A model generated the notes under the pieces. It saw nothing but the letters and a program-made list of their open reading frames with translations, was not told the DNA's origin and ran no database searches. This document shows positions 1 to 6,968 of a stretch of 64,000 bases of DNA, one piece after another. This stretch comes from Gammaproteobacteria bacterium (lineage in GTDB: Bacteria > Pseudomonadota > Gammaproteobacteria > Pseudomonadales > Azotimanducaceae): contig JAUIAV010000016.1 of NCBI GenBank assembly GCA_030425195.1, forward strand, positions 1 to 64,000, given 5' to 3'. Position 1 is the stretch's first letter. Each line of letters starts with the position of its first letter. The translations under genes and the position numbers were made by a program.

Positions 1-919
1 TGACCAGGTCCACCGAACGGCCGACGACGACCGGCCCGGAGACAGAGGCACGGTTCAGCTGATGGGTGACCGTGCTTTCCATCCGGTCGAGCTGCTCTCT
101 CACCAGCTCACTGCCCGTGCTCGTGTCCCGGGCGGTCAGCTCATTGCGCATCACGGCCAGGGGCGTTTTCAGGGAATGGGCCAGATCCTCCATGGCCTTC
201 CGGTAACGGGTCCGGCTTCGCTCCTCGTGCGCAACGAATCGGTCCAGATTCTCGGCCAACCCCTCCAGCTCCACCGGATAGGCTTCCGAGAGCCGGTCAC
301 GGCGCCCTTCTTCCAGCTCGCGCACCTCGCCGGCCATGATTCTCAGAGGCCGCAAACCCCAGCGGACGGCCAGCGCCTGAGCCAGCACGAAGAACAGGGT
401 GACCGCACCCAGACCCACGTAGAGATTCCTCCGGAAGTTACCGATGCTGGCCATGAAAGGACGCTGATCCGTGGCGACCGCGAAATTCACCACCGACTCG
501 TCTTCCCAGATCACCGAATAGTGCGTGACGAAGCGGTCGACGCCATCCGAGCCCGTGAACTCGAGAAACTCGAACTCTCCCAGACCCGTCCAGGCCGGAT
601 CCGGCAGGCGTATGGAGGTGGTGACCGTCGACGGCGACTGCCAGACCGCAGCGTCGTCCCTGCCCAGCACCGAGGCGTAGAGGCCGCTTTCCGGCTGATG
701 CAGGCGGGGCTCGGGCAGCTCCGTGCCGAACGAAAGCACCCCGCCCTGCTTCTGCATGGAGCCCATGAGGGAGTAGGTGACCAGTTTCAGCTGCTCCTCG
801 GCACCGTCCAGCACGCTGGCCCGGAACGACCGATCGAGAACGATGCCGGCCAGCGACAGAAAGGAACCGAGAACGACCGTGGTGATCAGCAGCAGGCGGG
901 TCTGAATGCCTGCCTTCAA
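1..919 (-). CDS. PhoQ-like sensor histidine kinase, C-terminus cut by window edge
   Basis: Membrane sensor kinase expected to phosphorylate the adjacent response regulator. About 306 residues are visible. There is an N-terminal membrane segment (about 9-28), a periplasmic sensor region, a second membrane segment (about 150-175), a HAMP-like stretch, and the H-box with DLAHSLKTPLAV, giving phospho-acceptor His about 248. That H-box form is typical of PhoQ-type kinases. The ATPase domain lies outside the window. The likely start is a TTG whose TTGA overlaps the TGA stop of the regulator gene, so the two are probably translationally coupled. The inducing signal cannot be inferred. Confidence 0.88.
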   Translation of the reverse strand, partial: MKAGIQTRLLLITTVVLGSFLSLAGIVLDRSFRASVLDGAEEQLKLVTYSLMGSMQKQGGVLSFGTELPEPRLHQPESGLYASVLGRDDAAVWQSPSTVTTSIRLPDPAWTGLGEFEFLEFTGSDGVDRFVTHYSVIWEDESVVNFAVATDQRPFMASIGNFRRNLYVGLGAVTLFFVLAQALAVRWGLRPLRIMAGEVRELEEGRRDRLSEAYPVELEGLAENLDRFVAHEERSRTRYRKAMEDLAHSLKTPLAVMRNELTARDTSTGSELVREQLDRMESTVTHQLNRASVSGPVVVGRSVDLV

Positions 920-1587
920 GCAGTCGCTTCCACGGAGAAACGGTAGCCCTGCCCGCGAACCGTCCGGATGGGATTCACCGGGGAGAGTTTCTTGCGCAGC
1001 CGCCCGACGAACACCTCGATCACGTTGCTGTCACGGTCGAAGTCCTGCTCGTACAGGTGATCGGTGAGCTCGGTCTTGGAAATCACGCGGCTCGGGTTCA
1101 GCATCAGGTATTCGAGCACCTTGTATTCGTACGCCGTAAGCTCCACGAGCGCCTCTTCCACCCGCACTTCCTTCTTGGCGGTGTCGAGCTTCAGCCCGCC
1201 CTGCTCGATGACGGGGGAGGCATAACCCGCGGCCCGGCGCATGAGCGCATTCAACCGGGCCAGCAGTTCCTCGGTCTGAAAAGGCTTGGTCAGGTAGTCG
1301 TCGGCCCCGGCCTCGAGACCTTCCACCTTGTCCTGCCAGTTCCCGCGGGCGGTGAGCACGAGCACGGGGAAGTCGCGGTTCTCTCTTCGCAGCTCGGCGA
1401 TCAGATCCATGCCGTCGAGTTTCGGCAGTCCCAGGTCCACCACGGCCGCGTCATAGTCGTATTCACGGCCGAAGTAGAGGCCTTCCTCACCATCGCCGGC
1501 CACATCGACGATGAACCCTTCCTCACCGAGGCGGGATTTGAGTTGTGCGGAGAGATTGGGTTCGTCTTCGACGACAAGAATGCGCAT
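916..1587 (-). CDS. OmpR/PhoP-family response regulator
   Basis: DNA-binding response regulator of 223 residues, the usual length for the OmpR family. The receiver domain (about 1-115) has the acidic pair E7/D8, phospho-acceptor D51, T79 and K101. The C-terminal winged helix (about 125-220) ends with the typical VRGQGYRF. It sits between a PepSY gene upstream and a PhoQ-like kinase downstream, an arrangement common for envelope-stress or divalent-cation-sensing systems. The upstream sequence offers a purine-rich ribosome site (GAGGTAAAGAAG) directly before the ATG. Target genes cannot be read from the window, though the pepSY leader contains a candidate palindrome. Confidence 0.93.
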   Translation of the reverse strand: MRILVVEDEPNLSAQLKSRLGEEGFIVDVAGDGEEGLYFGREYDYDAAVVDLGLPKLDGMDLIAELRRENRDFPVLVLTARGNWQDKVEGLEAGADDYLTKPFQTEELLARLNALMRRAAGYASPVIEQGGLKLDTAKKEVRVEEALVELTAYEYKVLEYLMLNPSRVISKTELTDHLYEQDFDRDSNVIEVFVGRLRKKLSPVNPIRTVRGQGYRFSVEATA

Positions 1588-1609
1588 CTTCTTTACCTCA
1601 GAGGTTCCC

Positions 1610-1921
1610 TCAGCGGGAGGTCATCCGTCCTTCGGAGTCCACGTAGTACTGTTTGACACGTTTGCCGTCCACGAGCACCCGGACGTTGTAACCGCGACGG
1701 CCACCCTTCTCCACCGGGCTCGCGGACAGTACCCGACCGCCCGTCTTCCGACGGACCTTGTCAGCCGCCTGCTCGAGCGTGATGCCGCCCACCGGGGCGG
1801 CATAGTGATTCGGCTGAGCCTGCTGGGCCGACAGCACGGGTGCCGTGAAAAACCCGAACGGGAGTACAAGCACCGAACAGAGGAGCCATCTCAAGCTTCG
1901 TGAACTGCGGCTTGAATTCAT
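1610..1921 (-). CDS. Small exported PepSY-domain protein
   Basis: A 103-residue protein with an N-terminal signal peptide (basic start, hydrophobic 12-30, cleavage probably near VLSA-QQ). One PepSY module follows at about 45-100, including ITLEQAADKVRRKTGG and a C-terminal YYVDSEGRM. PepSY proteins are periplasmic and often lie next to PhoPQ-like two-component genes, where they may modulate the sensor or inhibit peptidases. That role is inferred here from position: this gene leads the operon, followed 22 bases later by the regulator gene. Confidence 0.85.
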   Translation of the reverse strand: MNSSRSSRSLRWLLCSVLVLPFGFFTAPVLSAQQAQPNHYAAPVGGITLEQAADKVRRKTGGRVLSASPVEKGGRRGYNVRVLVDGKRVKQYYVDSEGRMTSR

Positions 1922-1934
1922 GCTCGAATTACCG

Positions 1935-1957
1935 GTTGTTCGACAACGTGCATTGTA
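1935..1957 (-). promoter_or_regulatory. Candidate promoter -10 and palindrome upstream of pepSY
   Basis: On the minus strand TACAAT (plus 1952-1957) matches the sigma-70 -10 box at five of six positions. Immediately downstream, GTTGT-CGA-ACAAC (1935-1947) is a perfect 5-bp inverted repeat around the expected transcription start. No good -35 box lies 16-18 bases upstream, which suggests activator dependence. Functional use is inferred. Confidence 0.4.
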
Positions 1958-1981
1958 CTCCCAAAACCCGTACCCGGGCCG

Positions 1982-2590
1982 CTAGGCGGGCGTGACCCGC
2001 ACCCGAACGTCGAGATAACGGCCCGGGTCATGATCCAGCCGGGCGGTGTGCGTCTGGCCGGCATAGCGGTAGGTGACGTCGTAACCATCGAGCTCGCGGG
2101 CCTCCACCGTCTCGTAGACGGTCTCGCAGATCTCCCGCGTTTCATAACGCGCCGTTTCATAACGCGCCGTTTCATAACGCGCCGTTTCGTAGCTCACCGT
2201 CCGGTAGCGCTGCTCTTCGACCCGTCGCTGAATGTCCCGGCCGATGGTGCCGCCCACCACCGCGCCGACAGCGGTGCCCACCTTCTTGTTGGTCTTGTTG
2301 TGTCCGACCGCGTTGCCGATGGCGCCGCCGATCACCGCACCCAGAATCGGGCCGGTGAAGGAACGGTAGCGGGGCGCTTCACGGTAGCGTGGTTCCGCGA
2401 CCGGAGTTTCCACCAGCGTACACTGCTCCGTGGGGACGGACTGAGTGACGATCCGGTAGACCGGCTCGGCGGAAACCACTCGGGCCTTGTCCAGGCCCAC
2501 GTCCGCCAGCGCGGTGGCCGGACCGGCAGCCGCGCCCAGCAGCAGACTGGTGCCGAGCAGCGGGGGAGCAAGCGTTCTGAGAACAGACAT
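1982..2590 (-). CDS. Exported glycine-zipper (2TM) surface-antigen-like protein
   Basis: About 202 residues. Residues from about 75 form a glycine-zipper hairpin (GAVIGGAIGNAVGHN, then GTAVGAVVGGTIGRD), as in the Rickettsia 17 kDa surface antigen/Gly-zipper_2 family, which packs in or on the outer membrane. An N-terminal signal sequence ends near TALA. A tyrosine/arginine-rich linker follows, with YETAR repeated in tandem. I choose the ATG at 2590 because AGAGG lies 7 bases before it. An ATG five codons earlier (2605) has no ribosome site. Precise function is unknown. Confidence 0.8.
   Translation of the reverse strand: MSVLRTLAPPLLGTSLLLGAAAGPATALADVGLDKARVVSAEPVYRIVTQSVPTEQCTLVETPVAEPRYREAPRYRSFTGPILGAVIGGAIGNAVGHNKTNKKVGTAVGAVVGGTIGRDIQRRVEEQRYRTVSYETARYETARYETARYETREICETVYETVEARELDGYDVTYRYAGQTHTARLDHDPGRYLDVRVRVTPA
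2139..2183 (-). repeat. Three perfect 15-bp tandem repeats inside the glycine-zipper gene
   Basis: Three identical copies of a 15-base unit (plus-strand GTTTCATAACGCGCC), followed by a decayed fourth copy. They encode repeated five-residue YETAR-type units. Because the unit is a multiple of three, copy-number change would alter length without a frameshift. Confidence 0.9.
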
Positions 2591-2840
2591 CGGATACCTC
2601 TGCATTCCACTTCAACGTGCAGGCAGAGTAGCCCCCGCCGGCTGAACGATATCTGAATCGAACCGGTTTTCCTTGCGCTCGCTCAGCGCTCGGGCCATAC
2701 CTGATTTTCTATTATTATCAACAGGTTACAGATTTCCGAGTGATTTCTTCGGGCCGCCTCCACGACGGCAGGGCCGTTGGCCGTTCGCGCCGGCGGCCAT
2801 GGGCTCTATCATGGTCCCGGGAATCTGGGAGGAAACCGTC

Positions 2841-4835
2841 ATGGATCGCCGTCGCGCCTCAACTCCGCTTCTGCTGCTCGCGCTGCCCGTCATCTTCACG
2901 TCCGTGCCCGCAGATGCCTGGGTCTATCCGGAACATCGGCAGATCGCGCTTCAGGCCGTACTGACGCTGGACGCCGAACGGGCCGAGGTGTTCCAGCAGC
3001 TCTGGCGGGAGGCGAGCGCCGCCTACGGGAACCGGTTGTGCGTCGAGGCCGCCGATACGGATCAGGGCCTGACGCCGGACTGTATCGACTGGGCCGCCCT
3101 GTCGGCCATCGCCGGGGATCACAGCTGTTCCAGCCTCGAGATGCTGGAGACGGTCACCCGTTCCGACTGGATTCTCCAGCTGGCGGACGTGGCCGCACAA
3201 CTTCAGGTCGATCTGGCCCGCATTCCCATCGAGCCGCCGCCCGATCAGCTGACGCAGTCGGGCGATCTCCGTGACGACGTCCGCCGACGCTTTGCTGCGG
3301 AGTCGAATCGTGCGGATCGGGTGAACGCGCTCAGAACCGCTGATACGCGCATGCAGCGGGTCGATTCGGAGTACGCGACCCGGGCCGCGGCCAACAACGC
3401 CCACTTTCTGCTGGCCCGATCCACACCGACACAGACCGGCATCGAGTACGCGGACCTCACCCTGACTCCGGGCGCGGAGCTGAACGCCATCGGTGTCTAC
3501 TCCTGGTATCACCTGAGCGCCCTCCAGAAAGCCGGCCGTCTGGCCAACGAATCGCTGTCCCGGGAAGCCCGCAGTGACCTCGCACGATCCATGCTCTTCG
3601 ATGAAGCCTTCGCTCTGCATTTTCTGGAGGACGCGTTCGCCTCCGGACATGTGGCGGGGACTTGGGGCGATGCCTCCCAGCGGAAGGGGACCCACGACTT
3701 CTACAATCAGAATGGCCTCGAGGCCCGAACCTGGGCGGGCCAGGCGGACTCCATCGTGCTGATGGGTGACGCCCACATGCGCTGGGAGGACGTCGAGACC
3801 GCCGCCGACGCCGTCATCAAGAGCCTGAACCAGGTGCTCGATGCAGCGGCAGGCAGGTCGACCTACGACAATCCCTATCGCCCGGCTGCCGGCGACGCGC
3901 CGGATGACTTCGACGTCTGCCGGAACACCCACCTTCCGCACCGGCAGAAAGGGCTCACGCCTGACGGTGAATATCTGCCCGCGCTGACCGAAACCCTGGA
4001 ACCCACCCCCATTCCCGGTCTTGGTCCCGGCCTCGGATCCATGCCCCGCTTCAGAAGCGAGCTCGGTCCGTTCATGGGCCTGTCAGGGATGATCGATGGT
4101 CGGGGCATCAGCGGCGGGTTCGAGCAGTCCCAGAATCAGGACTCCGGGACCATCGGCGGACTCGAGATCGCACTGCGTGGCGGCCTGGGTCTGGAAGGCG
4201 CACTCGGCGACTCCAGCGACGGACTCCTGTTCACGTCTCTGGGGTTCAGAACCGATTCACCGTCCAGCAACAAGTTCGGGGACTCCAGGCTGGGCGCCTT
4301 CGATGGCAATCTTTCCGCCGCCATTCCGGCGCGATCGGGGCTCACTTTCCGTGTGCGGATGCCCTACTACGTGCTTCCGGCCGATCTGCTGCTGCTCTCG
4401 CCCCTGTACTTCCTCGATCCGGATGCCTACACCCGCATGGCGGTGTCCTCGGCGAACGGCGGTCTGCTAGGCCTGCAGCAGGGCGTCGCTACTCCCTTCG
4501 GCCGGTTCCAGTTCGTTCTCGGCCGGGAGCTGGGCATCACGTTCTATGGTCTGGACGGCGACGACCAGCTCGTGGCGCCCGCGGAGGCGCCGGGCAGCAC
4601 CGGGCGGATCGTCGATTTCAAATCCACCGCCTACGAGCTGCCGATCCTGGAGTTCCGTCCATACCGCTCGTTTTCCCGGAACCAGTCTTCGTCGATCCTG
4701 TTCCAGCTGTACGGCGGGGTGGACGTGCCACGGAGCGCGAACGTCGTCATCCCCGAGGACGGCCCCCCGGTGGACCTGGATACGATCTGGTTCCTCGGGC
4801 TGCGGATGGCCTTCGACTGGCGCTACTATTTCTGA
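2841..4835 (+). CDS. Exported zinc phospholipase C/P1-nuclease-like enzyme with C-terminal barrel-like domain
   Basis: 664 residues from the ATG preceded by GGGAGGAAACCGTC. The signal peptide ends PADA-W27, so the mature protein would begin with Trp. In zinc-dependent phospholipase C and S1/P1 nucleases the N-terminal Trp is a zinc ligand. Further ligand-like residues follow: H32, D93/H94, H188, H224, and the cluster FALHFLEDAFASGHVAG with H260, D264 and H270. After about residue 400 the sequence changes to glycine-rich, alternating polar/hydrophobic strands and ends in aromatic DWRYYF, as in outer-membrane beta-barrels. I infer a surface-anchored hydrolase acting on phosphodiesters. The substrate is unknown. 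It is convergent with and overlaps the next gene by 10 bases. Confidence 0.72.
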   Translation: MDRRRASTPLLLLALPVIFTSVPADAWVYPEHRQIALQAVLTLDAERAEVFQQLWREASAAYGNRLCVEAADTDQGLTPDCIDWAALSAIAGDHSCSSLEMLETVTRSDWILQLADVAAQLQVDLARIPIEPPPDQLTQSGDLRDDVRRRFAAESNRADRVNALRTADTRMQRVDSEYATRAAANNAHFLLARSTPTQTGIEYADLTLTPGAELNAIGVYSWYHLSALQKAGRLANESLSREARSDLARSMLFDEAFALHFLEDAFASGHVAGTWGDASQRKGTHDFYNQNGLEARTWAGQADSIVLMGDAHMRWEDVETAADAVIKSLNQVLDAAAGRSTYDNPYRPAAGDAPDDFDVCRNTHLPHRQKGLTPDGEYLPALTETLEPTPIPGLGPGLGSMPRFRSELGPFMGLSGMIDGRGISGGFEQSQNQDSGTIGGLEIALRGGLGLEGALGDSSDGLLFTSLGFRTDSPSSNKFGDSRLGAFDGNLSAAIPARSGLTFRVRMPYYVLPADLLLLSPLYFLDPDAYTRMAVSSANGGLLGLQQGVATPFGRFQFVLGRELGITFYGLDGDDQLVAPAEAPGSTGRIVDFKSTAYELPILEFRPYRSFSRNQSSSILFQLYGGVDVPRSANVVIPEDGPPVDLDTIWFLGLRMAFDWRYYF

Positions 4836-5911
4836 TCGACCTTCCGATCGACGTTCTGCCCCACACGCTGCTGGAGTGAGATGACCAGGGCTTTGAGCAG
4901 CTCGGTTCTCGGGTAGTCATTGCGGTTCAGGGCCCGGTTCGCCAGCACTCCGTCGTCGGCGTGAATCGGCAGGGCCACGGCCAGGTGGTCGGACCGGACG
5001 AAAGCCAGCAGCGTGCTGCCCGGGAGCAGCGCATCCCGATAGATGATCTGGCCGTCGTTTCTCGCGTCGATCCGACTGAGCATCCGCCAGCTGCGGCGGT
5101 TCACGAACGACATCTCATCGAGCGATCCGAAAGCCGCAATGGAGAAGTACTGCGGACCGGGCGGCAGGGGATTTCCGGTCAGCCAGGGCTGCCGATGGGC
5201 GTAAGCCAGGCTTGCCAGCGCATCGCCATCTGCCGTGGACGGCGGACAACCACCGATGGGCAGACGGTCGATCACGCCGCGCATGAACGCCGACTGGTCG
5301 TCCGCCAGCGGCGTACCGTTCACCACGCCGGCAACGCTGACCACCGCCGCCACGCGATCGATCCCGTCACCCAGAAGCGCCAGCGCTTCCATAATGTCGG
5401 CGATGCCCTTGCTGTAGCCGATCAGCACCACCGGTGGTCCCTGCCCCAGATCGTCGGCGAGAAGCCGTGTTGCGATGATGCCGGCATTGTGAGCGCTGCT
5501 CGCCCTGCCCGGGACCAGAAGCAGCTCTTCGGCCAGAACCTCGCTGCGGATGGCTGCCCGGGCGTCTTCGAACGGCGTGGTGTAACGGGCGAGACAGTCT
5601 CCGAGGAACCCGGGCACGAAAATCAGTCTGAGCGGCCGCGCGGGATCGATGTCCACGACCGGCTCCGCCTCCAGGCGCTGTTCATCCAGGTGCAGAAAAT
5701 CCGAACAGGGCGCTTCGGCATGAGCGGTCTCCTCACTGACACGCAGCAGATGGCAGAAGGTATCCGCGAAAGGTCCGCGTCCGTCCACGATTCCGCTCAG
5801 AGAGAGCGGCAGATAGGCATAGTAGGGCAGGTGCTCAGAGTCCACCGACGGTGCGCTGACACAACCGCTCAGGATGAGCGCGAACAACCCGGCGCGCAGG
5901 AACGAACTCAT
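4826..5911 (-). CDS. Alpha/beta-hydrolase-fold lipoprotein
   Basis: 361 residues with a lipoprotein signal (LILSGC, lipidated Cys17). The hydrolase fold is suggested by the strand LRLIFVPGFLGD (oxyanion region) and the nucleophile elbow GYSKG (Ser166), with a late SDHLAVALP segment that could supply the catalytic His. It is probably an esterase, lipase or acyltransferase held at the envelope; no specific family can be named. The gene overlaps the upstream kinase gene by four bases (ATGA), suggesting coupled translation. Its 3' end overlaps the convergent phospholipase-like gene. Confidence 0.68.
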   Translation of the reverse strand: MSSFLRAGLFALILSGCVSAPSVDSEHLPYYAYLPLSLSGIVDGRGPFADTFCHLLRVSEETAHAEAPCSDFLHLDEQRLEAEPVVDIDPARPLRLIFVPGFLGDCLARYTTPFEDARAAIRSEVLAEELLLVPGRASSAHNAGIIATRLLADDLGQGPPVVLIGYSKGIADIMEALALLGDGIDRVAAVVSVAGVVNGTPLADDQSAFMRGVIDRLPIGGCPPSTADGDALASLAYAHRQPWLTGNPLPPGPQYFSIAAFGSLDEMSFVNRRSWRMLSRIDARNDGQIIYRDALLPGSTLLAFVRSDHLAVALPIHADDGVLANRALNRNDYPRTELLKALVISLQQRVGQNVDRKVDQK

Positions 5912-6804
5912 TTACCGCCTCCGGTCACGTCCGCCAGGGCGTGGTCCGCATCGAGCCTGCCGACCAGATCGGCCCGGCCCGGCATGCTTTCCCGCATCCA
6001 GAGGGTGAGCCGTTCGTAATGGGCAACGAACCGCTCAATCGCCGCTGCCGACATGCGCCGCTCCGGCGGATGGGCCTGCTCCTGTTCCGTGCGCCAGCGG
6101 ATCACCGCCCCCATGTCCGGTACCTGCAGAAAGAGCAGGGACCGCAGGCGCTGCCAGAGTGCGGGGTAGGCCCTCGAGAGCGCGTCGTTGACATGCCCCC
6201 GCCAGATCCCGGCCGGGTCCTCGAGACGCTCGAGCGCGTTGACGGGCGTCTCGAGACGCGCGCCGGGTTCCGGCGGGGCTCCCACACACCACCCTTCGAA
6301 GACGATCAGATCCGGCGGCGCTTCGATCCGCCGGCCCGCAGAGGCCCGATCGTCGATGGATTTGTCGAAGACGGGCAGCTCACAGGGCTCGCCCGCCAGA
6401 AGCGCATCCAGGGTCTTACAGGCCAGGGCCACATCGTGCGTACCCGGCACCCCGCGGGTGGCGAGAAGCGGATGCACCTCGGCGCCCAGGCGTTCGCGCT
6501 CGGCACGGGTGAGATAGAAATCATCAAGGGACAGGCTGACCGCGCGCCGTCCAAGCGCCTCCGCAGCCGAAACCAGCAGTGCTGCGAGCGTGCTCTTACC
6601 GGCCCCCTGACCGCCGCTGATTCCGAACGACTGCCGCTGTCCGGTCCAGGCCACGGCCAGCGCTGCCGCCAGCTGACGCCAGTCTGCCGGTGCCGACGCC
6701 GGCAGCTGTGTGAGCAGGTCCTGCACCGCCTCGCGACCGCTCACGGTGGCAAGACGATCGAAGCCGGCGTGACCCAGGCTGTCCAGCAGAGCCGGCAATC
6801 TCAT
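5908..6804 (-). CDS. D-glycerate 3-kinase-like P-loop kinase
   Basis: 298 residues. The Walker A motif GISGGQGAGKST (Lys70), followed by LSLDDFYLT and VFEGWCVG, is characteristic of the plant-type glycerate kinase/YggC/Tda10 branch of P-loop kinases, related to uridine and pantothenate kinases. The likely reaction is ATP-dependent phosphorylation of a small hydroxy-acid such as D-glycerate. I choose the ATG at 6804 with CAGGAAAACGT before it. An open upstream extension of 48 codons has no such support. It is the first gene of a pair with the hydrolase lipoprotein. Confidence 0.82.
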   Translation of the reverse strand: MRLPALLDSLGHAGFDRLATVSGREAVQDLLTQLPASAPADWRQLAAALAVAWTGQRQSFGISGGQGAGKSTLAALLVSAAEALGRRAVSLSLDDFYLTRAERERLGAEVHPLLATRGVPGTHDVALACKTLDALLAGEPCELPVFDKSIDDRASAGRRIEAPPDLIVFEGWCVGAPPEPGARLETPVNALERLEDPAGIWRGHVNDALSRAYPALWQRLRSLLFLQVPDMGAVIRWRTEQEQAHPPERRMSAAAIERFVAHYERLTLWMRESMPGRADLVGRLDADHALADVTGGGK

Positions 6805-6933
6805 ACGTTTTCCTGTCGAACCTTTTGCAGATCCCGAGTCTAACCAGGGTGACGGACGAGGACGAGATGACCTGATACCGGCAGACGACTGAGGTCGGAT
6901 TGCGGTCGAGGAGTGATCCGGGCCCCGTTTCCC

Positions 6934-6939
6934 TATAAT
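6934..6939 (+). promoter_or_regulatory. Consensus -10 box before the M16 peptidase gene
   Basis: A perfect TATAAT lies 30 bases before the start codon in the divergent gap 6805-6968. The 17-base-spaced -35 position does not resemble TTGACA, so the promoter call rests on the -10 box and position. Confidence 0.45.
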
Positions 6940-6968
6940 CCGCCGCAAACTGTGAACCGAACCCTGTT

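Noticed and set aside
2673-2840. A start 56 codons earlier for the phospholipase-like gene
   Set aside because: It would put a long low-quality stretch before a clear signal peptide, while the ATG at 2841 has a strong ribosome site.
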